DNA from: Paenibacillus sp. J23TS9
Lineage (GTDB): Bacteria; Bacillota; Bacilli; Paenibacillales; Paenibacillaceae
Length of the DNA: 64,000 bases
Assembly (NCBI RefSeq): GCF_018403225.1
Contig: NZ_BOSG01000001.1
Span: 1,860,001-1,924,000, forward strand
Reading direction: 5' to 3'
Of the stretch, positions 53,270 to 60,797 are shown piece by piece. Within the stretch, counting starts at the first letter, position 1; every line of letters begins with the position of its first letter. The notes under the pieces are model-generated. The model was not told where the DNA came from, did not search any database, and saw nothing but the letters and a program-made list of their open reading frames with translations. Made by a program: the position numbers and the translations under genes.

Positions 53270-53310
53270 ATAAAAATTCATAGCTATTGCTAGAGGAGAA
53301 GAAACAACAT

Positions 53311-54276
53311 ATGAAAAAGCCTTTCATCTTGTTAGTCTTTATACTTATTTTTGTTTTGAGTGCTTGCGGTGGTACTAAGAATGACGCCAATAGCGAAAGC
53401 AAGACGTCACAGGGAACTTCCTCGAATGGCTCAACAGATTCATCATCTTCTACTGAACCCGCCACATTTACTTACCAGTCCGAGAATGGACCCGTTGAGG
53501 TTCCAACGCATCCACAGCGTGTCGTTGTGCTTACGAGATTCTTAACAGGTAACGTCATGGCGCTTGGGGTTCCCCTGGTTGGAGCGGATGAAATGTCCTT
53601 GACTAACCCGAGGTTCGCTGAGCAGCTGAAGAACGTTGAGGCAGTTTCAGACGAAAGTCTCGAGAAGATCATCGAGCTGAATCCGGATCTGATTATCGGA
53701 CTCTCAGACATTAAAAATATCGATAAGTTCAAGCAAATGGCTCCGACCGTCACTTATACATATGGAAAAGTCGACTACTTAACGCAGCAGCTCGAAATCG
53801 GCAAACTGTTGAATAAAGAAAAAGAAGCGCAAGCCTGGGTCGACGATTTCAAAGCGCGTGCCCAAAAAGCCGGCGAAGAAATCAAGGCGAAAATCGGTGC
53901 AGATGCGACCGTCTCCGTTGTAGAAACGTTCAATAAGCAGCTCTACGTCTATGGTTATAACTATGGACGCGGCACTGAGATCCTTTATAATGAATTCAAA
54001 CTTGATATGCCAAAGAATGTCAAAGAAGCAACCGCTAAGGACGGCTACCTTGCCTTATCCACGGAAGTTCTGAAAGATTACTTTGGAGACTACGTCATTT
54101 TCAGTAAGAATGCAGATGAGGACAGCTCATTCCAGAAGACCGAGTCGTATAAAAACATTCCCGCAGTCAAGAACAACCATGTCTTCGAAGTCGATGCGAA
54201 GTCTTTCTACTTTAACGATCCGCTGAGCTTGGATTATCAATTGGATTTCTTTATTAAGAGCTTTCTTGGCAAATAA
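53311..54276 (+). CDS. Iron-siderophore ABC transporter substrate-binding lipoprotein
   Basis: 321 residues from the ATG at 53311 (MKKPFILLVF); an in-frame TTG at 53287 overlaps the GAGGAG ribosome site. The lipobox is VLSACG, followed by a Ser/Thr-rich linker. The type-III binding fold is clear: VEVPTHPQRVVVLTRFLTGN, EKIIELNPDLIIGLSDIKN, a long helix (about 165-195) and the C-terminal KNNHVFEVDAKSFYFNDPLS. The overall pattern resembles FeuA/YfiY-type receptors for ferric siderophores. No permease or ATPase is adjacent, so it must use a transporter encoded elsewhere. Fur box upstream, terminator downstream. Confidence 0.93.
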   Translation: MKKPFILLVFILIFVLSACGGTKNDANSESKTSQGTSSNGSTDSSSSTEPATFTYQSENGPVEVPTHPQRVVVLTRFLTGNVMALGVPLVGADEMSLTNPRFAEQLKNVEAVSDESLEKIIELNPDLIIGLSDIKNIDKFKQMAPTVTYTYGKVDYLTQQLEIGKLLNKEKEAQAWVDDFKARAQKAGEEIKAKIGADATVSVVETFNKQLYVYGYNYGRGTEILYNEFKLDMPKNVKEATAKDGYLALSTEVLKDYFGDYVIFSKNADEDSSFQKTESYKNIPAVKNNHVFEVDAKSFYFNDPLSLDYQLDFFIKSFLGK

Positions 54277-54305
54277 ACAAGTTTCTGTGCTACCTACTTA
54301 ACTGT

Positions 54306-54347
54306 AAAACCCCCTTCATTCGGTCTTCCGATGTGAAGGGGGTTTTT
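54306..54347. terminator. Bidirectional terminator after the siderophore-binding gene
   Basis: AAAACCCCCTTCA and TGAAGGGGGTTTTT, with an inner CG stem; it also ends the minus-strand SRPBCC operon. Confidence 0.88.
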
Positions 54348-54371
54348 CGCTGCAATGATCCCTATACTTCT

Positions 54372-54833
54372 TCATGTCATCTGCTGATCAAGTTGTTCAA
54401 GTACAAAGGGCCATGCTTGCTCATGTCCACTCTTCGACTCCTCATCGGGAAATCCCGCATGAGTAAGCTTTAAGATTGTTCCATTACCGTGTGGCTCCAG
54501 AATCACCGTAACAACCGTCTCCGCTCCTTTGGTCCCCCCTTCGCCTGTTACCCAGGTCAGTTCAACCAGATGATTGGGCTCAATTCGTAAAAATCTTCCG
54601 TAATGGGGATGACGCTGTTCATCGCTATGTGGGTCTGGCTGAAAAACCGTCTCAAAAAAGAAAACGGAGTTGACGCTTCCCTCCATTATTACCGATCCCG
54701 GTGCCGCAAACCAACGGTCGAATTCTTTTGTCCAGGCCTTGAATAATACTTGAGGTGATGCTTGCATATCACGCTGTACTTGTACAGAGAATGGTCTCGA
54801 AGAAAGATCGGGTTCACGAAATGTTGATTCCAT
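54372..54833 (-). CDS. SRPBCC/AHSA1-like domain protein
   Basis: 153 residues with the AHSA1 pattern: [50 protein letters not shown] and [20 protein letters not shown] ending in a long helix. The fold makes a hydrophobic pocket; most bacterial members are of unknown function. It is the last gene of a three-gene minus-strand unit with the STAS-like and PTP-like genes. AAAGGAA precedes the ATG. Confidence 0.85.
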   Translation of the reverse strand: MESTFREPDLSSRPFSVQVQRDMQASPQVLFKAWTKEFDRWFAAPGSVIMEGSVNSVFFFETVFQPDPHSDEQRHPHYGRFLRIEPNHLVELTWVTGEGGTKGAETVVTVILEPHGNGTILKLTHAGFPDEESKSGHEQAWPFVLEQLDQQMT

Positions 54834-54862
54834 CCATATTCATTCCTTTCGCATGGTTGTAT

Positions 54863-55246
54863 TTATCTATCATGGATAAGCCAGGTTTTTGCATCCTCAG
54901 GATCTTTATAAAACGAAATGATGAGATTAATACCTGATTTTTTTATTTTTCTTTTTATTCTCCACACATTAAAGCCTGTTAAACCAACAATAGATATTTT
55001 ATCTATCCGGTCATTTATGCGTTGCAGATGATTTATAAATTCTTGAAGAACTTTGTCAGTTATCGTTGTTTTATAAAAATCTACCCAGATCTTTAATTTT
55101 CTATTGATATTGAATATGAATTCTTGTTCTTGCTCCATCAGTTTGAACAGACTTTCTTCGTTATGGTATTTACTTCCATACTTTAGGCAGTGAATTTCAC
55201 CACCTTTGTAATAGTAAGGAAACATGGAGCCCCCAGGAGATTTCAT
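54863..55246 (-). CDS. STAS/SpoIIAA-like hypothetical protein
   Basis: 127 residues from the ATG at 55246, with GAGAGGAAG ahead of it; the frame is open to 55285. Alternating strands and helices (RKLKIWVDFYKTTITDKVLQ, IDKISIVGLTGFNV, then the terminal FYKDPEDAKTWLI) resemble the SpoIIAA-like/STAS fold group, though the assignment is only by pattern. A decayed paralogue is at 10255-10479. The gene lies 54 bases after the PTP-like gene and 29 bases before the SRPBCC gene. Confidence 0.65.
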   Translation of the reverse strand: MKSPGGSMFPYYYKGGEIHCLKYGSKYHNEESLFKLMEQEQEFIFNINRKLKIWVDFYKTTITDKVLQEFINHLQRINDRIDKISIVGLTGFNVWRIKRKIKKSGINLIISFYKDPEDAKTWLIHDR

Positions 55247-55300
55247 GATTATACTTCCTCTCCATATAAAATAATGTGATTTCAAATCACTACAAACTAT

Positions 55301-55639
55301 TCACTCCGGAACTTCAATAAACTCGGAAACTCTTATTTTCAGCAATTCAATCAGTTCCTCATCCATAAAAGTATACTCATCAGGAATATCTAGTCGTATG
55401 ATCTGTTTAGCATTCAATTCTTGTCCAAACTTGTCTTTCAGTCTTCGTTCATGCTTTTTCTCCATGACAAATATCAAGTCTGCCCATCCCACATGACCTG
55501 AATTCACTTTGATTCTTGCGTTGTCTTCGGTCCCAGCGGATTTAACATCATACATGTGATATTGTTCAAAAACCTTTTCAGCTGTAAGACTCCTCCACTT
55601 ATTCCTGCTGCAAATAAACAATAACTTGATCTGGATCAC
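55301..55639 (-). CDS. Low-molecular-weight protein-tyrosine-phosphatase-like protein
   Basis: 112 residues starting with GTG (AAGAAGG upstream). The P-loop is CSRNKWRSLTAE, a C-x5-R-S loop as in LMW-PTPs, though bulkier than the usual CxGNxCRS. The general-acid Asp near the C-terminus could be in RLDIPDEYTFMDEEL, matching the DPYY-type loop only loosely (LDIPDEY). It is shorter than typical 150-residue LMW-PTPs. Co-transcribed with two downstream genes. Phosphatase activity is plausible but not proven. Confidence 0.8.
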   Translation of the reverse strand: MIQIKLLFICSRNKWRSLTAEKVFEQYHMYDVKSAGTEDNARIKVNSGHVGWADLIFVMEKKHERRLKDKFGQELNAKQIIRLDIPDEYTFMDEELIELLKIRVSEFIEVPE

Positions 55640-55730
55640 ACCTTCTTTTTTAAATAAAGCACTCCATATAAATATACCATCACATTAATTTATTTGTAGT
55701 GGTATCAATCTCTATATTCTTATGAACATA

Positions 55731-55765
55731 AAAAAAGACGCTGAAAGATACCGCACGTCTTTTTT
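55731..55765 (-). terminator. Terminator of the GH106-like gene
   Basis: AAAAAAGACG and CGTCTTTTTT flank a loop of about 15 bases; seven T follow on the minus strand. Confidence 0.7.
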
Positions 55766-55857
55766 GAGATAAGCTATTCACTTGTTACGGCCATTACAAT
55801 GACATCATACTTCCCCAATGAAGGCAAATGAATCAAATGTCGTGTAGAAACGATATG

Positions 55858-58800
55858 TTACAGTGAGTCTATAGCCCTCTGATTGATCAATCTTGGTGGG
55901 GATAATAATCCCGTAGGCAGCAGTACATACCCCTCGGTGAAGCTGTCTCCCTCCGTCGTCCAATTTCCAGGACCATAGCTTGATGTCAGCAGCGGAAGCT
56001 GATGCAATGGACCAAACGTGTTTCTTCTTGTTAGGATCAGGTCAAATTGCAGCTGTGAAAATGAACCATTCTTCCGGATGAGCTCAGTTTCATAAGGCTG
56101 CCATGCAATGATGCGATCATCTTCACCATGACGAACTTTTATACAGCCCGCTTCAAAGGCAGGGAAAGAAATGATTGTCCTGCTGTCATGATTCTCTCCC
56201 GTTTTCGGACTAAACTGCTCATACTGCTCCTCATCTCCGATGATTGGAATATAGGTGATTATCCCCCCGTAAAAAGGGAAGCCCTGCTCCGTAATAGAGC
56301 CTAGCTTGAGGGTATCTGGTTGCTTGATCATCGTGCAAATATTACCTTCGATATTGACGCCGAACTCTCCTAACAAATAAATGGCTTCCAAATGAATGCC
56401 TTGGTGGAACATCACCTGGAGCTCAAGTACATTTTCTCCTTCGTGAAGATTTCCTGCCGGAAGCGGGATTTTGATGAAGCAGCGGTCAACCCACCAATCG
56501 CCGGTGTCCTTGCCATCGATCGCTTCTCCGTTCATGCTGATTTGGAAGGACTCCGGGCTTTCCAGGGCAAGATATATGGGTGAGTCAGGAATTTCATGAA
56601 CATGGAAATGATAGCTCAGCACAAGCGGATGCTTCAAATTTGTTTTGGACTGGCCGGACTTTTCTACAAACCAAGGCTGAATCATTTCACCATGCCGAAA
56701 GGGGAGCTGTAATGTGGTTCTAATTTGCCGATCCGCTTTCAGAATTTCCATGGGTTCATTTGTCTTCTCTTCTTTACCCAACCGATAAGTAACCCTATCC
56801 AGCACGAGAACATTCGGTTCATTTAACCGATATTTAAACCGCTCTGCGATATTTAACGAGTCAACATTTACGTAGCGGGTTACTGTTGGCAGAGACTGAT
56901 CATACGTTTCATCGATGACATATACATGCTCTCCAACCGGTGCGAAATCCGTAATCCATTCATTGGCGCCTTCATGCAGGTTGGTAGTAATATGTCCTCT
57001 TTCACCGGTTTGGCAATTCCACTCCTCAATAAAACCTGGCTTTGAGACGCTTATAACAACGTTCCTATGCCACTCCCCTCGGTTCATATTCATCAGTACA
57101 ATATACGTTTGCTCCTTATCCTTGCGTACCTGTGCGAATATATCAGGAATGGATGCTCCCGTCGCCGCGTCCCGAATAGTGACCCAAGTCCGGACCGCCT
57201 CTCTGCATGTGGTAAGCAATTCATTACAATCAAAGGGAATATGCTTCACGCTTTTAGCAAAATGAATCACTTCGTCAGAAGCAAGTGCATCCATATGCCC
57301 CGGTGCGTCGCCTGCAAAAATAACAGTTCCACCCGCATCCCGAAATTGCTTGAGTATTTGAAGTGTGGATCTGCGCATGGTCATCATTCCCGTCACAAGC
57401 ACGGCCCGATAAGCCGCTTGGCCGACATGCAGCACAGCACTGCCATCTCTGTCCTTACCGATATTATATAAACGTCCCAGCATTTCCTCGTCGCCATAGT
57501 CAAAATCGATTTGCCCACCCGCCAGATAATGAAAATTGTCTTGATATCTTTGTTCAAGCTCCTGAACCTTGCGTGATACGGCCGATAATCCTCTAGACCA
57601 TCCCGGATAGATCTGTCCCCATAAGCTTTCAACCGGATTGATAACCAACAGATCACATACCGGTAGCCCACTTGTCATAATCACACCCAATCTTGAAAAA
57701 TAGGTTTCCACATAACTATATTCATGCCACCAGGCCGATTGATGGGATATGCTGGCGGGATAATCGCGTTTGGATTCCCCCTCCATCGTGTACCAGGATA
57801 AATGATGGCATCGTAAGTTAATGCCAAACAGCGCCTGCCAATCGCCGACGGCCTTATGTCCTTCGAAGGGCATTTGCCAGCCTGTGCACCCATATAGCTC
57901 AGATAACATCCAGGTCTTGCCCAACTGCCTGGCTGCCGAAGACAATTGTTTGACGATCCAATAATTCACGTTACCTTCTGTTAGTACATCGACACCGGGA
58001 TAACCCATATGCTCATAGAAACGCATCAGAGATCCAACCATTGCTGTTTGGGCGGTTAAGCTGTCTTCATGTAAAGTATGGCCAGTCAAAATCAAACCAT
58101 TGCTCTCACACCATTGCTTCATTGGTTTAGCAAAACTATCATGAAACATTTCCTGAATCAGATCTACGTAATGCCATTTTACTTGAGAAAGCTCTTTTCC
58201 TTCGGGTAATAAAAATAATTCAGGAAGACGTGAAATGAGATCGTAACCGTAAACGGACTGAAATTGTTCAAAAAGCGAATATGTCCAAGGTGCGTGCCAA
58301 TGCCCGTTCTCATTTTGAATTCCGAACCCGTCCATTAACGCTCCCCGATGCGGTTCATCGGTGAAAATACCTTTAATAGATTTGCCGAAATGCTTTCCGC
58401 TCTTGGCCTTGTATTGTTCATGCGTTATTTCAAGAAAGCGGTCGACCGCTTCACGATTCAAAGTATCCAAATATGTATAACCGTTATAAAATGATTCCTT
58501 CTCCTGCTCTACCAGAGAGAAAGCAAGCATGGTCCGACCCGTATGCTGACCACTGTCCTGATCCCTTTCCATCTGCGTACAGTTAGTGAAAATCATGCCC
58601 TCCACATCACACTGAAAAGCCGCAAACATATGATCTTTCCAGACAAACTGCTCAACTGGAATGACTTCCAGCCTTATGAATTTCAAGCGATACTTTGGTT
58701 CTTGCGTGACCATGCCGCCTGCCGAGCCACTTGGCCATCGGTCCTCGTCATAAAGCCAGGCTTCAAGGCCAAGCCGCTCAGCCTCCTCCGAGCAAATGTT

Positions 58801-59007
58801 GATGAGCTTGAACCATTCATCACCCAAGTACTCGGTAGCCAGCCCTGTCCGTGAATGCATAAAGAAACCTCCGAAGCCCATTTCCTTGAAATGTTGTATT
58901 TGGCGAAGCAGCTCCTCTTGATCAAGCTTGCCATTCCATGACCAGAACGGTTTACCTCGAAAGGCCGGAGTCGGTTCAACAAATAATTCGTACAGCTTAT
59001 TTGTCAC
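55858..59007 (-). CDS. GH106-like glycoside hydrolase (alpha-L-rhamnosidase-type)
   Basis: 1049 residues, no signal peptide, starting with GTG (AGAGGAG upstream). The N-terminal barrel begins PAFRGKPFWSWNGKLDQEEL and QIQHFKEMGFGGFFMHSRTG, then LGLEAWLYDEDRWPSGSAGG, the hallmark of the GH106/related TIM-barrel group. Candidate catalytic glutamates are in IKGIFTDEPHRG and WMLSELYGCTGW. A central glutamine-amidotransferase-like segment and C-terminal galactose-binding modules (PIYLALESPESFQISMNGEA) follow. The likely action is release of rhamnose or a related sugar from imported oligosaccharides. No transporter is adjacent; the gene is divergent to crp. Confidence 0.8.
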   Translation of the reverse strand: MTNKLYELFVEPTPAFRGKPFWSWNGKLDQEELLRQIQHFKEMGFGGFFMHSRTGLATEYLGDEWFKLINICSEEAERLGLEAWLYDEDRWPSGSAGGMVTQEPKYRLKFIRLEVIPVEQFVWKDHMFAAFQCDVEGMIFTNCTQMERDQDSGQHTGRTMLAFSLVEQEKESFYNGYTYLDTLNREAVDRFLEITHEQYKAKSGKHFGKSIKGIFTDEPHRGALMDGFGIQNENGHWHAPWTYSLFEQFQSVYGYDLISRLPELFLLPEGKELSQVKWHYVDLIQEMFHDSFAKPMKQWCESNGLILTGHTLHEDSLTAQTAMVGSLMRFYEHMGYPGVDVLTEGNVNYWIVKQLSSAARQLGKTWMLSELYGCTGWQMPFEGHKAVGDWQALFGINLRCHHLSWYTMEGESKRDYPASISHQSAWWHEYSYVETYFSRLGVIMTSGLPVCDLLVINPVESLWGQIYPGWSRGLSAVSRKVQELEQRYQDNFHYLAGGQIDFDYGDEEMLGRLYNIGKDRDGSAVLHVGQAAYRAVLVTGMMTMRRSTLQILKQFRDAGGTVIFAGDAPGHMDALASDEVIHFAKSVKHIPFDCNELLTTCREAVRTWVTIRDAATGASIPDIFAQVRKDKEQTYIVLMNMNRGEWHRNVVISVSKPGFIEEWNCQTGERGHITTNLHEGANEWITDFAPVGEHVYVIDETYDQSLPTVTRYVNVDSLNIAERFKYRLNEPNVLVLDRVTYRLGKEEKTNEPMEILKADRQIRTTLQLPFRHGEMIQPWFVEKSGQSKTNLKHPLVLSYHFHVHEIPDSPIYLALESPESFQISMNGEAIDGKDTGDWWVDRCFIKIPLPAGNLHEGENVLELQVMFHQGIHLEAIYLLGEFGVNIEGNICTMIKQPDTLKLGSITEQGFPFYGGIITYIPIIGDEEQYEQFSPKTGENHDSRTIISFPAFEAGCIKVRHGEDDRIIAWQPYETELIRKNGSFSQLQFDLILTRRNTFGPLHQLPLLTSSYGPGNWTTEGDSFTEGYVLLPTGLLSPPRLINQRAIDSL

Positions 59008-59324
59008 GGATTAATCGCTCCTCTCTTACGTATCAATTATAACAATGACTACCATTCACCAAACGTCGACTATTCGATTTTAGTATAAAGTATACTATAT
59101 TAATATTATATGTAAATTATTTTATTAATTGACCACTAAGTATACTGTAATGAAAATTATCCTCACAATGAACTTTCTGTCATTTTATACAGAAAGGTGC
59201 GCAGTGCGCGACCTGTATACGTCATACCAACGCATGCTGCTCTTCCAAGCGGATCTATAGTATTCTAGAATAGTCGTAGTAACTCCTTATTCATACAAGC
59301 ATGTACAGAAAGGACAACATAAAA
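59008..59324. other. Divergent promoter region between the GH106-like and Crp/Fnr genes
   Basis: 317 AT-rich bases with several TATA-like stretches and a perfect 12-base palindrome TATTCTAGAATA at 59261-59272, about 55 bases before the Crp/Fnr start, a possible autoregulatory site. No gene is seen. Confidence 0.45.
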
Positions 59325-59996
59325 ATGACAATATCGGGGATTGAAGACACCAACCTGCTGGACATTTTCCCATGCTTTAGCGCTCTGCAGCCGGAAGAAT
59401 GGGCAGAGGCACAACCTTTCGTACAGCGTTTCCCCGCCAAATCCAGAATATTTCACCGCGAAGATGCGGCAATATACGGCATGTTTCTGCTTAGCGGGAC
59501 AGCCCGGATTACGGTTATCAATGAAAACGGAAATGAATCGGTATTAAATATGCTCTCCGCAGGAGAGGTCTGTTCGCTGATGGTACTCAGCGGGTTAAGT
59601 GGACGCGATTATCCGGGCTCTCTGATCGCTGAATGCGACGTAGATGTGCTATTTGTTCTCAAAAGCAGCTTCTTGCGTTGGGTACAGGAATATGAACTCA
59701 TTCGCAGAACCATTTTTGGAGGGCTCCTTGAAGGCATGCTCCGGATGGTCGATATGCTGCAGGAGAAACAATTCATGCCGCTTGAAATGAGACTAGCCAA
59801 AGCCCTGCTTCGGGTTACCACAGAGGATCAGCCGCTTCTTCATACAACACATCAGGAATTGGCTGAGGAGATTGGTTCAGCACGTGAGGTCGTTTCCCGA
59901 ACGCTGCTCCGGTTTAAGCAAAATGGATGGGTTCAGACAGGACGGGGCTGGGTGAAAATTGACCAGAGAACCAAGCTGGAAGCACTTGGTGACTAA
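59325..59996 (+). CDS. Crp/Fnr-family transcription regulator
   Basis: 223 residues from the ATG at 59325 (AGAAAGGA upstream); the frame is open to 59301. The cyclic-nucleotide-like barrel (about 15-125) has ARITVINENGNESVLNMLSA-GE and lacks the cAMP-binding R-S pair; there are only two non-clustered cysteines (LDIFPCF, and GEVCSL), so no FNR iron-sulphur cluster is evident. The helix-turn-helix is THQELAEEIGSAREVVSRTL-LRF. It lies 83 bases before a peroxiredoxin-like gene and may sense redox change or another ligand to control it. Confidence 0.9.
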   Translation: MTISGIEDTNLLDIFPCFSALQPEEWAEAQPFVQRFPAKSRIFHREDAAIYGMFLLSGTARITVINENGNESVLNMLSAGEVCSLMVLSGLSGRDYPGSLIAECDVDVLFVLKSSFLRWVQEYELIRRTIFGGLLEGMLRMVDMLQEKQFMPLEMRLAKALLRVTTEDQPLLHTTHQELAEEIGSAREVVSRTLLRFKQNGWVQTGRGWVKIDQRTKLEALGD

Positions 59997-60037
59997 GTCA
60001 CAGAGGAATCGCTTTTCACCTGCTAAATTAGGTTGTA

Positions 60038-60049
60038 GGCGTTAACGCC
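60038..60049. promoter_or_regulatory. Palindrome GGCGTTAACGCC upstream of the peroxiredoxin-like gene
   Basis: A perfect 12-base palindrome 31 bases before the ATG, between the regulator and the peroxiredoxin-like gene. A possible target of the neighbouring Crp/Fnr protein, though it does not match the FNR consensus. Confidence 0.45.
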
Positions 60050-60079
60050 AATGACCCGAAATTTAGGAGGAAAAACCAT

Positions 60080-60637
60080 ATGAATCATCAGCTTCAGCAC
60101 GGGGACACAGCTCCCTTTTTCCAAATGACAGATCAGAACAACGAGTGTATTACACTAGAAAAATACCGCGGACGCAAAATATTGCTTGCCTTTTTCCGTA
60201 ACTCTGCTTGTGCGCTGTGCAATCTGCGTGTGCATCAATTTATCCAGCGGTATCCGGAATGGCAGCAGCAGGGAATGGAAGTGATCGCATTATTCGAATC
60301 CCCCGAAGCTAATCTCCACAGGTATGTGGGCCAACAAAACGCACCTTTTTCCCTTATTGCCGATCCTGCAGCCGAAATCTACAAGCTATACAGTGTTGAG
60401 ACATCGGAAGCCAAGACGAAGGCAACATTATCGCAGCCGGGTATCCATCAAAAGATTAGTGATCAAGTCGAGGCTGCCGGGTTCAAGCTTACGCCGGAGG
60501 AAGGCTCCAATTTCAACCGGATCCCGGCTGAATTTCTGATTGATGAGGAAGGTATCGTAAATGTCGCCTACTACGGAAGCTTAATCACGGATCATCTGCC
60601 TTTTGAAATCATTGAACGCTTCGCTGCCGGGAAATAA
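60080..60637 (+). CDS. AhpC/TSA-family peroxiredoxin-like protein
   Basis: 185 residues. The thioredoxin fold starts QHGDTAPFFQMTDQNNECIT, with KILLAFFRNSACALCNLRVH placing a CxxC (C44, C47) where peroxiredoxins have the peroxidatic cysteine; the usual P-x-C context is replaced by SACALC, so it may work as a thiol-disulphide or 2-Cys type enzyme. IALFESPEANLHRYVGQQNA, then LIADPAAEIYKLYSV follow the Prx pattern, and AEFLIDEEGIVNVAYYGSLI is the C-terminal strand pair. AGGAGG precedes the ATG. Probably co-regulated with the upstream Crp/Fnr gene. Confidence 0.88.
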   Translation: MNHQLQHGDTAPFFQMTDQNNECITLEKYRGRKILLAFFRNSACALCNLRVHQFIQRYPEWQQQGMEVIALFESPEANLHRYVGQQNAPFSLIADPAAEIYKLYSVETSEAKTKATLSQPGIHQKISDQVEAAGFKLTPEEGSNFNRIPAEFLIDEEGIVNVAYYGSLITDHLPFEIIERFAAGK

Positions 60638-60679
60638 TGTGTATGCGCCTCATTCCTTTACGAAGTGTTACCACGTAGT

Positions 60680-60716
60680 AACAGCCTGTCTTCTCTTGAT
60701 GAGATGACAGGCTGTT
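60680..60716 (+). terminator. Stem-loop after the peroxiredoxin-like gene
   Basis: AACAGCCTGTC-TCTC and GAGA-GACAGGCTGTT make a long stem; the T run is weak (TTCAATTT), so its strength is uncertain. Confidence 0.6.
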
Positions 60717-60797
60717 CAATTTAATTAGAGTGTACAAGAATCGGGCTGTGAGAACTGCACTGCTTCAATAAGAAAAACAACCGAAGATGCTTTATCG

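Noticed and set aside
53051..53286. SAM riboswitch or T-box expected before metE
   Set aside because: The conserved cores of neither class could be found by reading both strands; the region is also short.
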